From: Microthyrium microscopicum
Taxonomy: Eukaryota > Ascomycota > Dothideomycetes > Microthyriales > Microthyriaceae
Assembly: GCA_010405405.1 (NCBI GenBank)
Contig: MU004241.1
Span: 1,151,359-1,215,358, forward strand
DNA: 64,000 nucleotides
Direction of reading: 5' to 3'
Each line of letters begins with the position of its first letter. Positions within the stretch are counted from its first letter, which is position 1. The position numbers were made by a program, and so were the translations under genes. Under the pieces are notes generated by a model, which made no database searches, had not been told where the DNA came from, and was given only the letters and a program-made list of their open reading frames with translations. Positions 56,645 through 64,000 of this stretch are shown here, piece by piece.

Positions 56645-57454
56645 CTAACTTTTGCTCTGTGATGCGAGTCGCCCACAGAGCACTACATCCTCGCCAAGTG
56701 GATGCCATATCGTGTCTCGAAGTCTTGGAGCTGGTAAAACCTGTCCATTGTGAAACTGCCTGTCGGGAGATACTACGACACCTCCTGTTCCTAGCCACGT
56801 AGGCGCAATTGTGACGATCACGCAATCCACCAGAGCCTTATTCTCTGGCTTCAAGAGAGAGTTGATGACTCGTCCTCCACCCTCAATCATCACACTCTTG
56901 ATACCTTCATGCTCCAGAGCGTTGAACACCTTTTCCCATGTGAATCCTCGTTCCAAAACAGTTCCAGAAATCTTGATGAACTTGCCGCCAATCTCAGACA
57001 GCAATGCGACCATCTCTGCTGGGGGTTGTGTGGCCCTTGTAAGCACAAACGGCGCTTTGCCTAAACCTTCCTTCGCCAGTCGAATTACGTGACTATCCGC
57101 TGAAAATTTCCATCGCCCTGATGGATCAAGAATAATGGGCCGGGGCTGCTCATCCACAGATTGAATGTCTCCAAGACGACAGTTCAGGGCGGGGTCATCC
57201 GCAACCGCGGTTCCTACACCGATGAGAATTGCATCGTGCTTGAATCGCAGGTAGTGGGTCATGGCCTTGGATTCGGGGCCAGAGAGAGCTGTTCTGGCAC
57301 CGGGAGCACTGGCGATTTGTGAGTCTAGAGAGGCGGCATATGTGAGAGTTACAAATGGCCTAGGTGAGGATGAGTTCTGCTCCGTCGGCAGATATGGCTG
57401 CAGGAAAGCTCGTTGGTCTTGCGGGAAATCGATGGTTTCTCTGACAGTTCCCAT
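56645..57454 (-). CDS. RIB7: HTP reductase of riboflavin synthesis (RIB7)
   Basis: Single exon, 269 residues. NADPH-dependent reduction of 2,5-diamino-6-ribosylamino-4(3H)-pyrimidinone 5'-phosphate, an early step of fungal riboflavin synthesis. RibD_C/DHFR-like fold: FVTLTYAASLDSQIA near the start, the TALSGPESKAMTHYLRFKHDAILIGVGTAVADDP block, RPIILDPSGR, the nucleotide-binding VMIEGGGRVINSLL and a conserved end TIAPTWLGTGG. Length and order match yeast RIB7 (244) with a slightly longer N-terminus. The gene looks complete. Confidence 0.93.
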   Translation of the reverse strand: MGTVRETIDFPQDQRAFLQPYLPTEQNSSSPRPFVTLTYAASLDSQIASAPGARTALSGPESKAMTHYLRFKHDAILIGVGTAVADDPALNCRLGDIQSVDEQPRPIILDPSGRWKFSADSHVIRLAKEGLGKAPFVLTRATQPPAEMVALLSEIGGKFIKISGTVLERGFTWEKVFNALEHEGIKSVMIEGGGRVINSLLKPENKALVDCVIVTIAPTWLGTGGVVVSPDRQFHNGQVLPAPRLRDTIWHPLGEDVVLCGRLASQSKS

Positions 57455-58174
57455 ATTCGATATTTTTATAATGTGATGAGAGGAAAGAGAAGATGTGAGG
57501 TATTGGTGGTGGTAGACATGAAGTGCAATGGCTACAGAGGTACAAAGTGCAGGGTCCTTTGGAAAACAATCCTACCAGCTGTTTCACACCCCTATTTCCT
57601 TCCTGGTGGCTGTTATTAAAAAAAGAGTAGTTCAGGCATCGGGACTGGGTTTAGGTATAGTCGGTTGATTTCGTGATTGAGACACTTGATGTGACCGAAT
57701 GTGATATAAAATCCATACCAGAAAGGCAAATTGCATAGCAGCAGATTTGATCATTTTCGATGCTTTGATATACAATGGCAACAAGTCGGTTTTCAGATGA
57801 GAAGTAGAGTAAGATTCAAGTGGCCCAGAGTGTTCAGTGCCTGTAATGAAAAAAAAAAAACAGAAAGCATGTACGGGATGAAATTGCATTATGCGTTGTG
57901 TGCGTATTCGTATCCAGCTCAAAACTTTGCCTTGAATACGATATACGCAGCATACAAGGGATCATGTCAGATAAGTAATCAGATGGCAAGCCAATTACTT
58001 CATGCACATAAACATCATTCGGGGTCAAGGTTCAGTGTTAATTAATCTGCTGTCGGTGTCTTGATTTGGTGTGAAGGCGTCGATTCTTAGTTATATTCAA
58101 CTTGCAGCAGATCTCCAGCACTTTCAGCTTGGGTTTCATTATTCTTTCAATCTGATCAACGTGGGCCTTCCAAC
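57455..58174. other. Divergent spacer between RIB7 and the truncated hydrolase
   Basis: Contains an A12 run at about 57849-57860. No gene recognised. Confidence 0.45.
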
Positions 58175-59043
58175 ATGACATCTACAGCTTCATCCAGAAG
58201 TCAAACTCAAGCTGGTATGCAACATATTCCATCTGACTGGGCTGGTCGTCGACATCTTATGCAACAGATAGAGCTCGCAGGCACTGAAGCCCTCGGTCCA
58301 ATCCCGGAGGGCGTCGAGATATTCTGGTCTACTATCACTTTGCCTGATGGCTGGGGATCGAAAACAAAGATCACACGGCCAAAGAAGATGACTGCATCAG
58401 GGAAACATCCTCTCATAGTCCTATTCCATGGCGGCTCATTCGTTGTAGGAACTCCATATCAACTGAACCGGCCAGCACGCGACTTTGCAGAGAAGTTTGG
58501 CGCAGTTGTTGTCAGTCCAAGCTATAAATTGGCTCCAGAAAACCCATGGCCTGCTCCCATGCGCAGTGCATGGGAAGTCCTGGCTTATCTTGCAAACAAC
58601 GCGCAGAGCGAGTTTGGAGCAAATCTTGACGCCCCAATTGGCGGTTTCATTGTTGGAGGCTTTAGTGCGGGAGCGAATGTCACTGCTGTGCTGGCCGGAA
58701 TTAGCGTGTCTGGCGATGGAGTAGATGCTCCATTAGCCAAGCCGCTCACTGGCGTCTTCATCTCTCTCCCAGGGATGTCTATTGAAGAGACTGTTCCTGT
58801 TGAATACAGGCCACTATGGACCTCCCGAGTTGACAACGCCAATGCCGAAGGGACGATGGAGTGGTGTATGAGAAAGTGCTAGCAAACTGTGGGGTGCGGA
58901 CAAAAATCGACTTATGGAAGGGAGAAGGTCATATAGGGTGGACTGCACAGCCTGGCCCAAGCAATGATGCGCTGTATATGTTGGAACAAGCAACAATGAG
59001 CGGTATGGAATGGTTACTCGCCGGTGTATCTCAAAAGGCCTGA
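58175..59043 (+). pseudogene. Alpha/beta hydrolase gene with internal deletion
   Basis: The first 220 codons encode a normal fold-3 hydrolase: LIVLFHGGSFVVG (oxyanion), PSYKLAPENPWPAP, nucleophile GGFSAGAN, and PLWTSRVDNANAEG. The expected following segment of about 60-65 residues, which should carry the catalytic Asp region up to the D-P-L-R part, is missing. The sequence jumps at about 58850 directly to DDGVVYEKVLANCGVRTKIDLWKGEGHIGW in another frame, ending at a stop at 59043. Read straight, the protein stops at 58882 (235 residues). So a deletion of about 0.2 kb that also shifts frame has most likely inactivated it. No splice pair restores the segment because the DNA is absent. Confidence 0.72.
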
Positions 59044-59286
59044 AAATGTAGTCTCGCGCTTGATATCTGTCAGAAGTCAGTCAAAGTGTTCAGTTATGGA
59101 TTTCTGATGGAAAATGTACTAATTCCAGCTGATTTTGGTGAAAACCTCCTCAACCCTCGCAGTACGTTTGATCTGAACCAGTAGTATGACTTGTCAAGCG
59201 CTTTCGATAGAATCCTGTTTGTGTCGTTCCATTTGGGTTCTGATTAACAGCACCTTATCTTACAAAGTCCCTTGCAGGTCCCTGCA

Positions 59287-62200
59287 TCAGCGACGGGTCC
59301 TATTATATTCTGCCCAGAGAGAACTCCAGATTGCTCTCTCATCTGGTCTCATACCAGCATTCATGCCCTTCAGTCCTTCTCTCGGTACAGCCTGCACACA
59401 AGCCCATATTCCTGGCATAAGAGACTTGCGGATTTCCGGGGTCAGACTGCCATTGAGATGCAGGCCACAGAAATGCGCCAGAACGTAAGGTACATACTGG
59501 GCGGCATATTTTCGAGCTTTGCGAATCTCGTCCGTTAGCATCGGATTGTTTCTTGATCGATACATGGACATGGCGCTTGAAACCGTAGGTTCAGTAAGCG
59601 TCAGGAGAACCTTCGCATAATCGGTTCCATGGCTTGAGTCCAGTCCAGATTGACGACTATGTATCCAAGATGGTGCTCTCTGATTCCTCGCTGGAGTGCT
59701 GCCAACGTGGGTACTGAATAGGCAGTTCAACAGTGCTTGGAGAAGAGGAACGAGAAGGTGCATACGACCTCCAATATGCTTTCGATGCAATGAGACGATC
59801 GTACTAGTAATTTGACTTAGCAGACGGTGGACTCTTGCTGCATGTGGCCTCAAGAAATGTTGTGTTCCAGGAGTAGCAAGCTGTATTAACGCAGATATGA
59901 CACTTTCCACTCCGAACTGGGAAACTAAGAAGGGCTATCATGATGGTCACTTTTGGTTTGCTTTAGAGGAAGATTGAAGCTTACCTTTGTGCGCAGAATC
60001 GACAGCATATTGCTAAGTGCATAGCCGACATCATCCACATCTTTCGCTGCTTTTATTCTCTGCGCCAAAGTAGGGAGTATAATTTTCGCCAAGTCTCGTT
60101 GTTCCTGAAAGGCGAAATCATCTAAACACCATCAGTAATCATGTTATAGGAGCGGGTTTGGACATACCAGTGAAGCATCGTAAGAACCGACTATAGGCAA
60201 GAAGAAATCTACTGGAATGCGGGTTGCTTTCATCTGACAACTGAATGAGGGACCCCAACAGCCTTAGGTGTATTGTCTTTTCGTTCCAGATGTTATTGTA
60301 TCGCCGAACCTTCATCTGTCCTTGTACAAGATCGAGGAAATGACGCGGTTCGATATCTGAAGATGGTTAGAAAGGTGTTTCGTAAGTCTTGATTGTACAT
60401 GCCTTGAGACTCAAGAACACGGCATAGTATATTCCAGTTCTTTTTATCCGTCAAAGGTAGATCGGGCTTCAAGTGTGCACGGGAAAGCAGCAACGCGTAA
60501 TCGAGCCTGGATAATGTTGCTGAATTATCTGGGGGTACCCAAGGTGCCTGTGTTGCTGAATTGAAATACCTGTTGAGTATTATCCCTGTTTGTTTGTTAG
60601 CCTTCAGGCGTACAAAGAAGCTACTTATACATATTTTACATACCGTCTTGTTGGTTCTTGCTCTTCAGAGCCCGTTCTTTGATGAAAGGTACGAGTGAAC
60701 GTAACACCCCGTCCAATTTCCAATCTATCGAAGTTGACCACTTTTCTCTTTTGCTAGGCTCAAGAAGCGGCATGACAGCGCGGAAAATTTTATCGACAAG
60801 TGTATCAGGTAGTGGTGGGTAAACCGGGGACGCAACTGAAGAGGGAATGGTACCGTCTTCGTCAACAGCATTGAGGCGCTGCTGAAGCAGAACAAAATAT
60901 GCAAGATTGCTTTGAGCCGGACCAGAAAGATTTTTGATGACCGCTTGACCATGTCCGTCAAAAACTTTGAAGTACTCCTCAACCTTCTCAGCTTCAGGCT
61001 GCGCCAAAGCTTGCCTGGAGAATTGTTAGCTACAGGCAAGAAAGTATCATAAGAAGTAATGATATGGGTACCTCAGAACCCGCGATGCCAGAGCGCCAAA
61101 GATATTATATGCCTCTATAGTGCCCAGGAATTTAGCCAAAGCGGCAAGCTTCCAGAGAACATCCGGATGTTCGAACTGATGGTGTTAGCATAAAATCATG
61201 TGTTGGAGATTGCTGCTTTCATACGAATGCCAAAGGAGTGCGCTCTTCTCGAACCAGCTTTTGTACAAGACACAACCTCTGAAGTGCTTCTTCGGGATCG
61301 TCAGGTGGATTGGTATTGAGAAGTTTTTCCCCCAATGTTTCACGAAGCTCCTTAAAGCCAACAAGCGGATGCTTGAGAAGAAGATCCTGTGCCACTTTCT
61401 CAGAACCTGGTTCACTAAACAGCTCGATAAGGGCCATAAGCCAGGTCACTAAGGATTCAATTAGCATGGCCTCAAGTGGAGAAGTCGTAGCATACAATTG
61501 ACGGCTTTGTCATGTACGGTTACAATGGTTTCTTGCAAAGCATGAAGGCCAGGATCAAAATCCGACTGCTTTGGATTACTTTTCGCTGCTGTTTTGATTG
61601 AGCTTTCTCTAGAGGTGATTACAAGCTGTTTGAAAAGTTTCACTCTTTCGTCGAATTCAAGTGATCTGAAGAATGTCAATATAAGCCGTAAAATGAGTCT
61701 TTGCACATACAGTAAAACGATTGGAAACTTCATAACAATGGCGACTGTTTTGAAGTTTGGAGGTTCTGAGGTCTGGAGTTGTGTAGCAATCTGCTGCTTA
61801 GACGTGTCCGATGGTTCTTCTAGAGAGAAGAATCCAATGGATGCTGTCTGTACCTGTACTTGAACATACGGCTGCAACTTTGGGCTAGTAACCAGTTGTG
61901 TTGTTGCTGTAACGAAAAACAGGTATGCATTATACGCTTCCCAATATGACTTCGTATCTCTAGCAGAAACGCGTTTGGCAGCTGCCTTGTGGGCAACATC
62001 CAGTACTCTTGGATCAAGATAGTAGTTGTTGTCGCCATAGAATTTGGCCTTTGGGTGCATCTCTCGTTGTAACTTACGTATCTGTGTCAAGAGCTGCCAG
62101 ATACGCCCAGCTAGGAGAAACTCGTTCATATCGAGAAGCATGATGTTCTGGAAAAGCTTCCAAAGCTTCAATACCAACGGTTCAATGGCAGAAAGAACTT

Positions 62201-64000
62201 CATCTCGAGATATGTGATCCAAGATCGACTCGATGACCACAACAGCCGCGTAAAGTTCAGAGATTGAATCGACATCTTCGCCCAAGGCCGGGCCGTCTCC
62301 ATTGATGGTCCCGCCCGACACAGCTTCGATGCCAAATTGGCTAGCCATCTTCTGTACCGGAAGGGTATACTTGTCCAACAAGTCCTGGATTTGAGTTGTG
62401 CTTAAACTCTGTGAGACTGCTGACCCTACCATATCAATCAGAGCCGTGTCCAACCAACATATTTGATCGAGAGCATCAGGTGTTAATGTATCAACCGCTT
62501 CAGATATTTGTGTGAACCAAAGTCTAATGAATTGATCAAGCTTTCGAGACTCTCGATATGCAGTCATCAACCCAGCAACGATGTCAAGTATGAATTCACT
62601 GCGTTTCTGATCGTAATAACTTGGAGACGACTCTGTCGGTTTTTCTACAGATTCCCATCGCACATTCGAAATGTGAGATACAATGGCCTGAGTAAATATA
62701 TGAGCTCTCGAGACTTCAGGGGTTTTATCATTAGTGATGGGCTGCTTCCCGGCATCTGCGAACAAACCGCCATCGATTTCCAAGATTATTTTGACCAAGG
62801 GCCACCTCACGCGGTAGAGGGACGATTTGTCTTTGATGGGAGCTTGAATGATTCTTGAGTATCGAATCAAAATTTCTCCCAGCATGGCCTGAGAGATCTC
62901 CAATTTGTATTCCTTTGCCAGCTTGAGCATGTCCTCGAACGGAACTTTCGTAGTGTATTTGGAGGCGGTCTGCTCCGAGCGACCAAAGAAAGAGTACTCA
63001 ACTTGCTCCGAGAGTTTGCCTCCAGAGCATGCCGCCAAAACCTCAAGGACTGATTCGAGCCAGGGTGCCTCTTCCGATCGTTGTTTCGGTGTTGAGCGAC
63101 GTGATCCTTCGATAGCCAAGCGGTAGAATTGAGGAATACCTGACAGAATCAGGCGAGTTTCAGATAGGAGATCCTGCTGATATAGATACGATAAAGTCTC
63201 TTGGAGTGGCTTCCAGCTTTTTACAAGCAATTGTATCATCTGCTCTCTTGTAGTATCTTCTTCATCCTGGTAGCTGAAGAATGATGCTCTTGCAGGAAGC
63301 AAAAGATGCTCCTTGAATAACGAATCCAATTTCTGTCGTACAGAGTCGGCCCTTACCGCCTTCTCTATATCCTGTGTAAAGTTTAAATCGAGCAATCGGC
63401 CGTAGAGCAATATTGACGGGACAAGACAGTAATCTGAAAAAAGTGCTGTAGACGCTCCAGTTTCATCGTCGGCATTGATTGATCGAAGTTTCCAGATCAC
63501 AAAAATCGATTTAAGAAGCCCCGAGGACTGTTCATCGCCTTGTTGAAGGCATTTGACCGAGGCTGTCAATCCAGCGCTGAGCAGTTCTGCGGCGAATTGA
63601 GCAGGAGTTCTGAGAATGGACCTGAAGTGCTCTGATGATATTTTGGAAGACTCCGAGACATGTGTTTGTGCGCCAGCAATGAGCTTTTCGAGAAAGCATC
63701 CCACAAGTTGATAGACATCTTCGGGGCTAAATATCACGGAAGGCTCCAGGGGTTGCTCCATATTGTCATTGTGTCTCTTTCTCTTTCTTCCTTGCTTTTT
63801 GGACTTTCCGGAATCTGAGGTATACTGTGGAGCCTGACCACTTGCCACAAGCGCAGGCTTCCCAGCCTTTTGTGATGCGACCCATTCACCCAGAGTCTTT
63901 TGGATACTTGAAAGTATATTTGCTGAGTTGAGTAGTCTGGCAGAATGAATTCTAGGGACCAAGTCCAGTAGATGGATCAGCAGTTTCCAGCTGAATGGGC
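59287..64000 (-). CDS. URB2: Ribosome biogenesis protein URB2/NPA2, 5' end outside window
   Basis: Large nucleolar alpha-helical protein for early 60S (27S pre-rRNA) processing. My exons: complement(59287-59916, 59985-60121, 60168-60356, 60403-60585, 60644-61014, 61072-61175, 61225-about 61497, then a long exon to beyond 64000). The C-terminal Urb2/Npa2 domain is recognisable in exon 8 (ESVISALIQLATPGTQHFLRPHAARV, RKYAAQYVPYVLAHFCGLHL, NRTRR end). The rest is HEAT-like repeats with a basic KKQGRKRKR signal at about 63780. All junctions from 59916 to 61225 close in frame. The 60402-60357 intron needs a GC donor. Near 61500 the frame changes; either a 53-nt intron (61523-61471) with a weak GAG acceptor or an indel is responsible. 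The open frame continues to the window edge. Confidence 0.85.

Overview
The window is nuclear DNA of a filamentous ascomycete (Pezizomycotina). Genes are dense, on both strands and monocistronic. They are interrupted by short introns of about 45-60 nt with GTAAGT/GTATG donors and CAG/TAG acceptors. The set is typically fungal: a Zn2Cys6 regulator, a CFEM protein, a cutinase, GPI-anchored Ser/Thr-rich wall proteins, an F-box protein and HSL-type hydrolases. A Leotiomycete is my best guess from gene style, but nothing here proves the class. I saw no rRNA operon, confident tRNA, CRISPR array or intact transposon.

Layout. 0.7-5 kb: CTU2 (tRNA thiolation) and an eight-exon RecQ helicase. 5-10.3 kb: a decayed, gene-poor stretch with two pieces of SNF2-type helicase genes in opposite orientation, short dispersed and inverted repeats, and AT-rich sequence. 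10.3-16 kb: three secreted or surface proteins (DUF3237-like, CFEM/GPI, cutinase). 16-24 kb: a maltose-utilisation-like trio of Zn2Cys6 regulator, GH13 alpha-glucosidase and MFS sugar transporter. 25-34 kb: uracil phosphoribosyltransferase and a fluoride exporter (divergent), a small membrane protein, an alpha/beta hydrolase with an unusual charged insertion, and mitochondrial IBA57. 35-43 kb: a 19-residue metallothionein-like peptide, an F-box protein, a CCC1/VIT1 iron transporter, NBS1 of the MRN complex, and a membrane cytochrome b5 protein. 43-54.5 kb: an HSL hydrolase, a 1,064-residue mosaic GPI wall protein with repeated Cys modules, a membrane-anchored aspartic-protease-like protein that has lost both catalytic motifs, and a YbjQ-family protein. 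55-64 kb: an acidic coiled-coil protein with an apparent frameshift, RIB7, a hydrolase with an internal deletion, and the 3' nine-tenths or so of the ribosome-biogenesis gene URB2/NPA2, which runs off the right edge.

Functionally, the clearest group is the maltose trio: the transporter would import the disaccharide, the cytosolic GH13 enzyme would split it, and the Zn2Cys6 protein is the likely pathway regulator. Two metal-handling genes (metallothionein-like peptide and CCC1-type transporter) lie 2.4 kb apart. RecQ and NBS1 both serve DNA-break repair but are unlinked. Exon boundaries were worked out by hand from splice signals and checked for reading-frame continuity; all multi-exon models close in frame except where stated.
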